Shown here one piece after another: positions 26,074-36,988 of a stretch of DNA of 64,000 bases (its first letter is position 1; each line of letters opens with the position of its first letter). The stretch is from Zarea fungicola. Lineage: Eukaryota > Ascomycota > Sordariomycetes > Hypocreales > Cordycipitaceae. Under the pieces are notes generated by a model that saw nothing but the letters and a program-made list of their open reading frames with translations, was not told where the DNA came from and ran no database searches. The DNA lies in NCBI GenBank assembly GCA_900169235.1, contig FWCC01000328.1, positions 124,001 to 188,000 of the forward strand, given 5' to 3'. The position numbers and the translations under genes were made by a program.

Positions 26074-27854
26074 CTAGTTCTTCTTGTACTTGTTAGCAAA
26101 CTGCTCACGCTCCTGCTCCTGGCGCGTCTTCTCGAGCTTCTTCATAAGCTCGTTGCGGTTGCGCTCCGCCTTTTCCGCCTCGCTCGCCGCAAAGCGACCG
26201 CCCATGGAACCGAGCTGCGTGGACATGCCCTCCCTGGCGTCGTTGAGGCTGCTGGTGAGACGCTCGCGGATGCTCTTGGGTTCAGGGTTGTCCACCTCGG
26301 CGGCGGCGTTGGCCACAGCCGACGACGCCGTCGATGACGCCTTGCCGGCGAGCACGCGCGGCGCGTGGTACTGAACGCCGTTTATGGTGGTGGCGGCAGC
26401 GGCCTTGGCATTGGCTTCTTCTGCTACGGGGGCAGGCGCGGCGTCCGGGGGTCCCATGGCGAGCTTGAGCGAGCGACGGAGGGGACGGATCTCAAGGACG
26501 AGTGTCGTGAGGAGGGTTGACGCGCCAAAGGCGACACCCATCAGATTGACGCCGGCGCTGAGAAATGTGGTGACGATGAAACCGATACCGCCCATGGCGA
26601 TGACCATGGGCTTCATCATGTTGCGCTGCTGCTCAGCCATGTATTTACGACCGAGCTAGGTGGGGAAAAAAAGAACAAAAGTCAGTGAGTGATCTGGCGA
26701 GATGAAAGGGAATTTATACAAAAAGAAAAAAGAAAACTTACAGTCATTGAAGAAACCATGAGTCCAGTGGCAAGGGCAGGGAGAATGAAATAGGGGTCGC
26801 GGGACGTCAAGTCGGCAAACCACAGAAACCCAGCAGATTCAAGCCCAGGCACAGGCACGGCCGACATTTGGCGGATGACGTTGAAAAGACCAAACGTAAA
26901 CGGAATTTGCAAAAATGACCACAAGAAGCTCGAGTTCTTGACGCCGTACTCCTCCTTGAGCATCTTGCGCAGAAAGGCGCTGCGCTGGTTGAGCTCCATG
27001 TCACCGCCCTTGGCCATGGCCTCCTTGCTGAGGCGAATCATTTCCTTGGCGCGCGGGTCAGCCTGCATGCGGGCCATGCGGGCGGCCGACTGCTGTGCAA
27101 AGATGTGCGGGAAGAACATGGCGATGCGCAGCGCAAAGGCCGTCGCGATGATGCTCGTGCCCCAGCTCCAGCCCGAGTAGACGTGGATGTGCTCGAGCGC
27201 AAACTGCATGGCCCATGAGAAGCCTGGGTAGCCGTGCTCGAGACCGAGAGAATTGAGGTAGCCAATCGTGTCGGCGGGGAGGTCGAGGATGTCCTGGCCC
27301 GTGAGGGAGTCGAACAGGCCCTTTGTGTCGAACTCGGTCGGGGTCACGGGCGGTTCTGTCAGGGGCGGCGACACTGGTGGTGGCGGCACGGATGCGGCAG
27401 ATACGGTGTTATTGGCAGCGGCTTCGGTGGCACTGGAGGCAACCTGCTGGTTCTGTTGCTCTTGCACGAATTGTGTAGTAGTGGCTGTCGCCGTCTCGGG
27501 CGTGGTGGTGGTTTTGCTGCCGCCCCAGCCCCAGAGCGAGAGGTTGCGGCTTGAGGCGACGCCACCGAGGGCAATCGGGCCAGCGCCGGTGCCTGCTGCA
27601 AAGAGCTTGGCCCGTGTACCATTGCTTGATAACAGGCCAGAATACTGTGGCGTTTGTCGGCTGCTTTGAACTGCTCGCGTCGCAAACGTACGGCCCTAGA
27701 AGACGTTGCAAGTTAGGAGATGTCGGGGCAAGAAAGAGTGGCAGTAAGCCCATCTGGATTGTTCTGGTATAATTCATACGGATAACCGGCTGGCCGTTAG
27801 GCCTCTGGGCATCCCAGCGGGAATGGACCGCGCAATACCTCTGCTGGGAATCAT
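26074..27854 (-). CDS. OXA1: mitochondrial inner-membrane insertase Oxa1
   Basis: Three exons on the minus strand: 27854-27780, 27695-26742, 26655-26074; 536 residues. Oxa1 inserts mitochondrially encoded and some nuclear-encoded proteins into the inner membrane from the matrix side. The first exon (25 residues, MIPSRGIARS...) plus GRTFATRAV form a basic, hydroxyl-rich targeting presequence. After a proline-rich spacer, the YidC/Oxa1 core begins near residue 165 with membrane segments at GWSWGTSIIATAFALRIAMF, FLQIPFTFGLFNVIRQM, YFILPALATGLMVSSM and the pair around MKPMVIAMGGIGFIVTTFL and NLMGVAFGASTLLTTLVL. The C-terminal tail (about 150 residues) ends in a charged coiled coil (LMKKLEKTRQEQEREQF), where Oxa1 binds mitoribosomes. 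Both introns keep frame; the first has a CTAAC branch site. MIM1 lies just upstream on the same strand. Confidence 0.92.
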
Positions 27855-28281
27855 GATGCCTATGTTGTGGTTGAGAGACGTCAGGTTCGCAGACAGACAC
27901 TGACCCAGCGGCGTGCGACCTGTAGCGACTTTTTTTTTTGCCCATGAGCCGCCAGCCCGGATAAATATCGGGGCTGGCTGACACAGGCAATATGTGCAAG
28001 TCAGGACACCACGTCGCAGAGGAAATAAAATTCACAGGTTAACAGGCTCTGTATGTAGTTTTTGATGGATTAAATTTTATTTAATTTTTTTCCGTAATAC
28101 TTTATGTTTATGTGGGACAAGGAACAGCAAAGGCTGATATATATGAGCGGAATGTATATGCTCTGTAATCTCGTCACTCGGCAGCACCGTCTCGGCTGCG
28201 AACCCTCATTTTAAAAAGGAACAATAAAAAATCAAGAAATGCTACAAAACAATATCAAAGTACATGGTACTCCGTTTGTTG

Positions 28282-28752
28282 TTACTCCAAACTCGAGAAA
28301 TCGGCCAGCGATACCCTTGGGACATCGCGTTTCTCGCGTGCCTCCAAGCCGGGACCGATCGGGTGTGCTCTTCTGCGCGAGAGAGGGAATACCTATGCAG
28401 CATTGTTAGCGTTATGATGACCAAGTAACAAGATATGACTGCGGTTCGCAATGCATCACCACACGTTGAGAGGGGAACGTACCTTGGTGCCTCCCCAGCC
28501 TAGTCTGAATGCTGCCTCGTGGGCGAACAGCTCACCGAATCCCAGCATCATGCCGTTGATGAATGGCAACAGGATGTTGATTGCCGTGCCGCGCAATAGC
28601 GACCATATCGTCGGGGGCGTGTAGAGAATGACGGGCGAGTTGGACGACGCGGGCGATGTGGAGAGCTCGTCGCCAGGAGAGTACTGCTCGCTGTCAGAGC
28701 GCATCGTCACTCCCGACTCGGCGAGCGGATTCGGTTGGTCGTCGAGCGACAT
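28282..28752 (-). CDS. MIM1: mitochondrial outer-membrane insertase subunit Mim1 (Tom13)
   Basis: Two exons: 28752-28483 and 28392-28282; 126 residues. Mim1 works with Mim2 in the outer membrane to insert alpha-helical proteins and assemble the TOM complex. The defining segment is LLRGTAINILLPFINGMMLG followed by FGELFAHEAAFRLGWGGTK (about 52-90), a single helix with small-residue spacing, ending exactly at the intron; exon 2 adds VFPLSRRR and a 37-residue basic tail. The N-terminal 50 residues are acidic and polar, facing the cytosol. The join GTK-VFP keeps frame and matches the expected family continuation. It is about 430 bp upstream of the OXA1 start on the same strand. Confidence 0.9.
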
Positions 28753-29871
28753 GGTGACAATGTAATCTGCAGAGTTTTTGCCTACAACTGTCGCCTGCAG
28801 CGAAATGTAGCTTTGCCAGCAACTGTTGAGCGTCGGTTGAAGCGATAGCGGACTCGGATGCTTGGCGGTTCAGGCTTCTGGGGTAGCTCTGGGGAAATTC
28901 TTATGTAATACGGCTGGAGTTATGCAGATGCTGCAGGCTTTGTCTTGCACTAGGCTTGCATAACTGGCTTGTACAAGTCCCAATCAGAAGCAAAGCCTTT
29001 TATTATTCGCATTGAAAATATGGACATTAGCTGGCTAAATTTAGTTTGTCCTTGAAAACTGCAGTAAATCTCCATTTACATTCATTTAATTTGGCATACG
29101 TCAACCTCTAAATGAAAGCCAGTCATACAGCAACCACCTTGGCCTCCCACCCACATATGAAACTGCAAGAATGGCCATTCCCCGATGTAGCTCTAGACTG
29201 AGCTCGATTCTTCTTCACCATTGGTATCTTTCCATACATGTGGCACAACACGTACTGTTCGTCTTGTGGCGTATAAGTCGAGTCTTCCCAAATAGGCAAC
29301 TTTCAAGAGTCGGCTCCACTGGTGTTGAGAGCTCATATTGAGAGTAAAGCACGGAGGAGTTGAGACTCATAATAAAGTAGCCGTAAGTTGATCAGGGTAG
29401 TTGATAAAAATGGGTATCATCCCATAAAAGGCCCAAAATGAAGCTGAAACTGGCGCGGACATCGGCGATGCTCCCGGTTGTTGCTCCTGGCACATCTAGG
29501 CAATCACCAGGTGAAGGCATTCTGGAGAGGCCCACTAGTGTTGTTCCAGCAGTTAGCCCAGCCTCTGGACTAACCATCGTTCTGGGGCTGTAGTTGTCTA
29601 TCCATGGGCAATTACGATCTCAGCCGCACAGTGGCGGTCGCAGGGGACTGTTGGACGCCATGCAATAGCCATTGGCAACCGATACACTAAATGTTTAAGC
29701 CTCCAAACTATCGACGCCATGCAGGACCTCGTGTCATGGCAGTTGAACTCGATGTGGTCCTGTCAGCTGGCCAGGAAATACTGATAAATAGCTTGCTCCC
29801 CATATCGCAAAATCAGAACAAGCTATGCACATGAACCAATATTTAACGCAGCAAAAGGGGAATTTATAGAC
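28753..29871. other. divergent intergenic region
   Basis: Between MIM1 (minus) and the CHAT gene (plus). One 61-codon minus-strand frame (29392-29577) has a protein-like composition but no recognised family and no splice continuation. Nothing else supported. Confidence 0.5.
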
Positions 29872-32800
29872 ATGGTTTCCACCTCCTGGCGCATCGAACC
29901 CCTGGAGCTTTTTGATGCGCGGCAGGCTCTGCGCATTGGCACTTACGTGGAGGCTAACGCAGCAATCAACAGGCTGCCTCCAGCATACTCCATGGCGGAC
30001 GAGGTTTTCCTCGTACTACTCGAAATTCTGAATGCAAAGGGTGACTTTTTGGACCTGCAAGATGCGGCGACACGATTTCTCAGCGCCGATAGTGCACCGT
30101 CGCCTGCCATGGTTGAGCTGCTGAAGCTAGTTCTGGCAAGATGTAAGATGATGATTGACATGGCCATGGCCGATTACCTCCGGGCTGCGCTCGCAACTTG
30201 GGAAAGCAGCTTAAAGGACGTGGATTTGAGCATTTGCGACAAAGTCACTGTAAGACTTCTTTTTTTTAAAAAAAAAAATATTTGTAATCTGAATTGCACA
30301 CACCGCTCCTAACCAGAAGAAAACGTAGATTGCTCTGGAAGCAGAGTTTCACCGTGGCATGCATGTCTACGTCCATTTCGTCTACAACTCAAAAAATGCA
30401 GACGAGCGGCCGCGCAACACTGACTTTGGGGTCGAGCACATGTCTGACTATCCAATGCCCTTTACGCGGAAAGACGGTGCAGCTCGGCTGACGGCGGTGC
30501 TTCGTCGACTGCTCGACTATGCTGATCCCCACGCGGCATTCAACATCCATTCTCTCCTCATAGCGTGGCACCCGGTGGACGAGGTAAACGAAGTAAGCTC
30601 CGGCTCGCTGCTGGAAGAAATACTACGTCGGGGCATGGGCGACCCCCTTCTCGCTGCGCGGATTTACGTGCACGATGCCTCTGCCATGGCTCGCAGGTCA
30701 ACGTTTGAGATAACGAACATCCTCATCGGGGAGGCAGAAAATTGCATCCAGTTTCTCGGCGAGAGCGAATATGCGGGCGAAGTCCGTCTGGTTAAAGCAA
30801 AGATGGCGTTTGTGGCCATTAGCGGCCTCAATGCACTATCTGGCACAATGGCATCCGTCGTCATGGAGGAAGAGCACGTCAACATGATCCGCGACTTTAT
30901 GCTGGCGCAGCAATATAGTCTCGCTTCCAGGGCAGTGTCCCAATACATGGACTGTGTCGACTACATTCCCCGCCCGACTCGTGTCAATGATGTCCTCGAT
31001 TTGTTAGACATGATTGGGGCGAAATGCGGCAACAATGCATACATGTGGACGACGCGCCTCCTCGCGCTGGGCAGCACTCCGCTCAAAGCGCACATTGCAC
31101 TCGGCCGTCAGAGTGTCTGGTGTAAGACGTATTTGGAAACATACGCTGACACTGGAGCATTGGAGGTTGTAAGACGCTACGCTCTATACTACAGCATGTA
31201 TTATCACAGGATCGGCGACTGGACGCAGCAGCTGCATTGGTTCGTGATGGCGGGCGATATCAACACGCGCATAACAAACGACCCAGAGACGCACATATCA
31301 AACGTGTACGCCACCTTTACAGTTATGCTTCTCCGGCTTCAGAATCTTCCAACAGAGGAAATGGAGGATGAGATGGAGGGTGTGCAGGAATATGGCGTGG
31401 AAGGATTCTATGCAGCGCAAGAAGCGGGCTACAATGATTTGGCGCACAAGTTTCTGACTAAGTTGTCGATTCTCGGTGTGCCTGCCGAAGCCCTTCTCGG
31501 TGCCTCCCAGGAGGAACTGTCGCTGGCCGTCGCACCACTTGGCGAACCACAGAACCTAGACGCCGAGGAACTTTTGGATCTATACATTAAACAGCGCGAT
31601 CTGCTTGATCGATTACTCGATCACAACTTGGCTGACAAAGCATTTGAACTCTATGATCAGATGGAGGCGTACATGGAGCCAATATTCAAACTGCTGCGCC
31701 ACGGAACTGATCTCAAGCTTCGCATGGTTGATTTTGCCACCGTTCAAAACGCAATAAGCTTGAAACTGTCAGGCCGTGTCATGGGTGTTGAGTCAGCGAC
31801 GTTTGAGCAGAGGATGAGGGCTTTTGAGATTGCCAAGGCGACAGCAGCGCAGTCCGAAGAACTTGGCGAGTTGCATTCGCAGCGCCAGGCGCTGTTTGTG
31901 GCTGCGCAGTGGGCGTTTCGGCTCAAGCAGCCCAATTGGGGCAAGGATGTGCTTGATCTGTTGTATGAGGCGGAAGACTGCATGGATATTACGCGCGCAC
32001 ATGTCACGGGCGTTTCCCGAATCGACTCATTGGGCGACAAGCAGCGCCTCGTGGCGAGTTTCGGACGGAGCGACGTATACACCTTTGGCTATATGGTCAT
32101 GGCAGCCCTCAACGACAGCACCGACTTGCTGTCGATTACATCGCCCAAGGATAAAATTACGAGCAAGGACATCTGGGCTTGGACACAGCGCGGCAAGGGA
32201 CGGAGCGTCATTGACTTACTCCACGCCGCCGAAAGCGAGGCGGAGAGCGAGGCGGAGCAGGCAACATCAGAGCCTGCTGCAGGGTCGGCCATGATGGAAG
32301 CAAAACAGGAGGCTACTACCCAAGAAAAGGCAAACCTTGCCACGGAGATTGGCGCCAGTATTTCTTTAGCTGATGTGCAGGTCATGTCAGGCGACTACGC
32401 AAAGAATGAGACTGGCTCGGCGATGATCCTGGTGGATTGGTTCGTGGCTAGTGGTCACATTGACATGATCATCGTGGATGGAGATGGCAATATCCATAAC
32501 GAAATTCTTGACTTTACTCTCGAGTATGCCATGAAATCTCTCATGCGGCAGCCGTGTTCGCTGAGAGCGGCAGCGGATGTGAAAGCGTGGAAAGAGACAT
32601 ACCTCGGTCAAACCGAGTTTTTGAGCGACATGTTGACGACAGAGGCTCTGACTGAGCTGAATTGGTTGGTGGAACCGCTGCAAAAGCACAGCAAACCTGG
32701 GGACCTGCTGGTGTTCTGTCCGTCCGGTGTATTGCATGGGTTGCCTCTTCACGCGCTGTCGATAGATGGACAATGCTTGATTGAGAGAAACCCCATTGTA

Positions 32801-33577
32801 TATACTGGCTCACTGTCGCTGCTTTTAAACTGCTACCGGCGCGCCAATACACGTGCGGCGACGGTGTACTCTACCTCTGCAGTGTTTGGTGTATACGGAA
32901 AATCTGGACAATCGAATGGCAGTAAGAGCACCGAAGAGGCCAAAGTCGAAGAGACCCTGGAACGTGTGTCATCATCCCTCCACACAAAAGCCGTCTACGG
33001 TATTTCGCCGGACGCCTTTGTTGAAAAGTGTAGAGATCAGCACGTAATTCACTACCATGGGCATGCCGTACTCGGCAGAGCAAAGCAAGGTAGTTTCGGT
33101 CAGTCGCTACTGCTGGCCGATTCGTCGACTGATTCAAATTTCCTGCAATGGGACGACGCCATTGAAGACTCGTTACTCCTCGGTACAAGCGACGCGCTCA
33201 GTGCGTCCTCTGGTCGTGCCGTGAGATTGACGGCACGGGATATGATTGCGCGACTAAAACTATCCTCAGCGCATGTGACTCTTATTGCATGTAACTCGGC
33301 CTCGCAGGAGTTCTCGGCAGGCGATGAGCCGCAGGGCATGATCCCCGTTTTGCTGCTTTGCGGTGCCACGTCGGTGCTGGGCACGCTTTGGCCTATTCTG
33401 AGCTCGGATGGACGATCATTTTCGGAAAGCTTTTATACCTCTTTTGGAGAGACGGGCTCGGTAGTCAATCTAGCCCGGGCCATGCAGCAGAGCGTACTAA
33501 CAATCAAGGCAGCACGGCCAAAACCGATTCACTGGGCGGGATTTGTGCTGCATGGAGCTTGGTTTCATAAATGCTGA
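29872..33577 (+). CDS. CHAT-domain (caspase-like) protease with long helical N-terminus
   Basis: Two exons: 29872-30249 and 30329-33577 (intron ends at CGTAG; an in-frame TAG rules out the earlier AG); 1208 residues. CHAT domains are clan CD cysteine peptidases related to caspases and separase. The C-terminal third shows the full signature: DLLVFCPSGVLHGLPLHAL (918-936), the histidine motif HVIHYHGHA (1031-1039) and the cysteine motif LIACNSAS with C1114, then GDEPQGMIPVLLLCGATSV and GTLWPI (from 1144). Both catalytic residues are present, so it should be active. Residues 1-755 are predicted almost all-helical and TPR/HEAT-like, the usual sensor part of such proteins. A low-complexity AESEAESEAEQ linker (about 759-790) separates the halves. 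No HET, NACHT or kinase domain is seen. It meets its neighbour tail-to-tail with 83 bp between stops. Substrate unknown. Confidence 0.9.
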
Positions 33578-33660
33578 AAAATTCTATAATTATATCGCAT
33601 GTCTATATAGAGGGCCTGGCTCTTAAATTCCCTCTCCATTCCGGCTGGTTGCGATGCATC

Positions 33661-34533
33661 TCATGTAAAAGTTGTGAACCCCGCCAATTCAATGCCCCGA
33701 AGTTCTGGGTTCCCGTCTAGCGAAACATCTGCTTCCCCAATCGGCAGCATCGGATCAACAACTCTGACCCCAGAGCTTCCTTTTAATGGCCGAAGCAGCG
33801 ATTTGCGGGGATCCGCGCTGAAGCCTACCTTGGTCTTGATGGCCACGTCAATTGTAAACTTGCCATCGTGGCGGACTAGAAGCGCCAGCTGGAAGTGCTC
33901 CCATATGCCGTCCTGCTCCATCTCATTCTCCTCGAGCGTCCATTGCACCTGGTTCAGCACCGGTCGCCCCGAGGCAACACCTCTGATGCGTCTCTGCGTG
34001 TGTCGCGTGTACGACACTGAGCGCTGCGCCGACGAGTGTAGCGACAGGCCGGTAACAGGGGCGATGCCGCCTGTGCCCAGGCCGCCGCCAAACTTGCGCT
34101 CAATTAACTTGGCGGATGCTGCCTCGCTCCATTTCTCGGGCCAGTACTTTAAGACACTGATGGAGGAGGTGTCGGCACCGCCGCGGAGTGGGCGGAGCCT
34201 GGCAAGAATGCTTGCGGACTTGAAGCGGTGACGGTTTCCTGGAGGCCCGCCAAGCTCAAATTTGAGAACTAAGAGCGCTGCTGATGCCGTCGCATAGTGT
34301 CCGAATCGTGAGAGTGACAGTGAGCATGTCACGAAACCTAGCCAAGAGAACTTGTTAGCGTGTCTTGGTAGCTTTTTTGTAGAGCCTGACACTGTGGTTG
34401 ACTGACTTTGCCCGATCTCTTCACTCGATATTACTGCTGCGTCATATTGAAAGTCGTCGTCTCCTAAATACTCCTCATCGCTTTGCAGGGGGATTTTGAG
34501 TGGCTCGTCGGCTGTGAGCGTTTGAACCTCCAT
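33661..34533 (-). CDS. strand-rich orphan protein convergent with the CHAT protease
   Basis: Start ATG at 34533; probable exons 34533-34407 and 34337-33661, giving 267 residues. The 69-bp intron (34338-34406; donor GTCAGT, branch GCTAAC, acceptor CTAG) has no stop, so retention would give 290 residues. No known domain is recognised. The N-terminal 40 residues are acidic. The rest alternates hydrophobic and polar residues as in beta-sandwich folds: ALLVLKFELGG, FKSASILARLR, VSYTRHTQRRIRG, NQVQWTLEENE, GIWEHFQLALLVRH, FTIDVAIKTKV. The W-x-L-x-EN-x(5)-GI pattern recalls a widespread family of fungal hypothetical proteins, from memory and unverified. There is no signal peptide or clear membrane helix. 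Its place beside a CHAT protease suggests it may be the protease's substrate or regulator; that is inference. Confidence 0.7.
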   Translation of the reverse strand: MEVQTLTADEPLKIPLQSDEEYLGDDDFQYDAAVISSEEIGQSQSTTVSGSTKKLPRHANKFSWLGFVTCSLSLSRFGHYATASAALLVLKFELGGPPGNRHRFKSASILARLRPLRGGADTSSISVLKYWPEKWSEAASAKLIERKFGGGLGTGGIAPVTGLSLHSSAQRSVSYTRHTQRRIRGVASGRPVLNQVQWTLEENEMEQDGIWEHFQLALLVRHDGKFTIDVAIKTKVGFSADPRKSLLRPLKGSSGVRVVDPMLPIGEADVSLDGNPELRGIELAGFTTFT

Positions 34534-34816
34534 GGTGTAAGAGAATGTGAGGAACACGTCGCTCGTCGCTAATCAGCGGCCAGATCAGCCCGACGCCACT
34601 ACTGCGAATATTGATACACGTGATGGAGGCAGTGCAGCTTCATGCTTGATTGCCATTCACCTCTTTTTCTAATAGACAAATCAATAGAAAACTATTTTTT
34701 CAGTTGCTGTAAGTTGATGTTGATTGAATTATGAATGAGTGGCGATGTATGTTGCCATTCATCTTGTCCAACACCCATCCCCGCCCCAGCTTGCAACGTC
34801 TCACTCAATAACTTAG

Positions 34817-35418
34817 TTAGTACCAGAATGTTTTATCAGTTGAGCCGTCCAAGCTGCCCTCATTTTCCAGTTTGGCGAGTACTTGCTTAACTCTACCGAC
34901 AACGGCCTTGCCATAAGCCGGGCCAGGAGGGGGCGCTTCGACAGTCAAGTCGTTACGCAGCCATACAGGTTGGCGCTCCAAGTTGGCTGCATTGACAGCC
35001 TTATGCATGGAGTCAAAGTCGCTGTTGGTATAACCTCCACCCAATATGATTGCCTTTGCACCTGCCGATACATTTCCAGTGCCCACACTGCTGGGCGCTG
35101 TCTCTGGCGCTCTACCGCCAAGAACGAGCGGCAGGTCTTTAACGCCCGCCTCGGGTGTCAGGACAAAGTGCACCACTGTATTTTATTCATGTTTGGTGAG
35201 TTTCAAATCATGTCTGGTGAGCACACCTCGTAAGGGAAGCACTCACGCTCATATTCAGGTTGCAGACCTGCTGCAACGGTTTTGCCTATCTCTTCTCGCC
35301 TTCCACAGACAATCACTGGAATGGGTCTCAAAGACATGGCTGAAGCTGCAGAGAGAGGGCGAGTGCGGGTGGGCGAGATTACGGATTTTACAACTGAGGT
35401 GCGATATTTCGGGAACAT
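34817..35418 (-). CDS. conserved fungal orphan with mitochondria-like leader
   Basis: Two exons: 35418-35247 and 35175-34817; 176 residues. The join gives EYELVHFVLTPEAGVK, in frame. The first 28 residues (MFPKYRTSVVKSVISP...) are basic and hydroxyl-rich without acids, like a mitochondrial presequence; a second in-frame ATG (MSLRPIP) would give a 149-residue form without it, so dual targeting is possible. The body contains PIPVIVCGRREEIGKTVAAG, AIILGGGYTNSDFDSMHKAV and a C-terminal EYGK-like segment PAYGKAVVGRVKQVLAKLE. The alternating strand/helix and glycine turns suggest a small Rossmann-like or response-regulator-like fold, but this is a guess from pattern. I do not recognise a named family. 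Confidence 0.65.
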
Positions 35419-35694
35419 TGCAATGCAGGACTTTTAAAGTTGACAAATAGGCAACCCGAGTTATACGTGAGCATTGATAACCGGCTTTTGGAATGCCGCT
35501 ACTAAGTTAGTTGCCTGGTCACTAGTACAGTGGCGCTCATCCTAAACAGCCTGAATCAAGACGTGAAGTACTGGGGATTTGATTAGTGAAAAATAAAGCG
35601 CTGGTTAAATTGCAGAGGAGTCTCTTTCACTACATTCGATATTCTCGGGTTGTGGATATGTTTGTAGCTGTACGTCTGTAGCGTCCCTGCCGTA

Positions 35695-36148
35695 CTATTT
35701 GCGTATTGTCCTCAGATTCGCTTGTATCCTGGCAAGCAGCTCCTCTCTGGAATCGCTCGCTTGAGGGAAAAGGTTTCGCTACAAATAAAGCTATTAGCAA
35801 AGATTCGGTCGTTTTATGAATACAAAGGAGGTAAACTTACAGCCTCTAGCCACCTGCGCATCTCTTCTCTTGTCCATGTGTCCGGGTCGCCTTTGGGATC
35901 AGGGTCTGTGGGAAATAAATCACCTGATAAAGCCCATACTGTTGCTGCAGCCACTATACCTCCGAAGGCTACCAGATGGGGATGCTGCGTTGGTTTAATG
36001 TGACATGAAACAAGCCTCGCCTTCACTACGTACCAAGAACCATGTTCTGCGAATACTTCATTAGCGGCAGCCCAATGAGTGAGCCTACAATTAGTCTGCG
36101 AGGGTATCATACCTTTGACCTGAGTGCATTATCTAGAGCGGTCGGCAT
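35695..36148 (-). CDS. small single-pass membrane protein with SAP/Ish1-like C-terminus
   Basis: Predicted exons 36148-36120, 36046-36034 (13 nt), 35984-35841 and 35778-35695; 89 residues, total a multiple of three. One membrane helix (LVAFGGIVAAATVWAL) is followed by an acidic turn (DPDPKGDPDTW) and TREEMRRWLEARNLFPQASD, then a helix ending NLRTIRK. The W-T-x-E-E-x-x-x-W-L pattern resembles Ish1/SAP/HeH-type helix-extension-helix motifs. The last two exons are clear. The first two joins are less sure: the donor after exon 1 (GTCAAAG) is weak, and a stronger GTATGA donor lies 6 bases on but breaks the frame with the 13-nt exon. Function unknown; a mitochondrial or nuclear-envelope membrane location is possible. 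Confidence 0.6.
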
Positions 36149-36988
36149 CTTGATGCTGAATGATGATGATTGTGATGGAAAGGCCAAGAGGTGGCCAGGG
36201 AAGCCAGGTTCAAGGTAGTGGGAAATAGCACACATGTTGACAAGTACGTAGCAGATACGTCAGCCCCGCAAGGCCAGAAGTCGCAGCTATTGATCTAATT
36301 ATAAATAATTACGGCCAGGTACAAAACACATCAAAATCATTACTAAATCTGTCAGCATAGTATCAAGTCGCTTTATTATTGCAAATGATTTGTTTAACAT
36401 TTTTTAGAGTGGTAACGGATTGTTAACTTATACCATCGTCGTTGATCAAATTGATCCAGTTATGTAGCCACCACTACTTGGAATGAACGATAGTTGCAAA
36501 TGGCACGAGTATGAAGCGCTTTTTACAGCGAACTTGTTGCGATTTCAATGAAAACAGCCAGGTACTATTATATCCCCACCCTTTTAGAGCTGCAGTGCTA
36601 TTCTTTTCCTACATGGTGAGTGTTCAAGCGGTTGGAGAGATGCTAACCTGCTCGCCGTGAAACTTGCTGTCGCCGCAGTTATGCGCCCCGTCGCCTCAAT
36701 ATGCCGGATAATTGTTCGTTAAAATACATATTTCCACAATAAGCAGCTTAATTCTTAAAAGTTGTGTTTACTGTTTCTACTAGTATACAAGGTAAGGAGT
36801 TCACACTTGTTATACATATGTCAGTGTCAAATTTCAATAGTTCTTATCGGGCAATAGCAAGGGAAAAGTAGTTTTGTGGTAGGAAAGGTGTCTATAATAG
36901 GTCGCTGGCTAATAGCTACCTTCGACTAGCCAGCGACAATTCTAATTAGTCTAGGAACCTATATTTTTGTGAATATAAGCACTCTCTT
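36149..36988. other. intergenic region
   Basis: Upstream of the small membrane protein gene and downstream of the VPS62-like gene; AT-rich. It contains a perfect inverted repeat (36901-36937), listed separately. No gene seen. Confidence 0.6.
36901..36937. repeat. perfect 11-bp inverted repeat (possible hairpin)
   Basis: GTCGCTGGCTA at 36901-36911 is matched exactly in reverse complement by TAGCCAGCGAC at 36927-36937, with a 15-base loop. It lies 52 bases past the stop of the minus-strand VPS62-like gene and so would be in its 3' untranslated region or terminator, or could be an end of a small decayed element. Confidence 0.8.

Noticed and set aside
27409..28035. 208-codon minus-strand open frame overlapping the OXA1 5' end
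   Set aside because: Different frame from the OXA1 exons; the spliced OXA1 reading explains the region, including its presequence.
33661..34533. Calling the CHAT neighbour a gasdermin
   Set aside because: Length and position fit, but I see no gasdermin motif or clear pore-forming segment; only structure comparison could support it.
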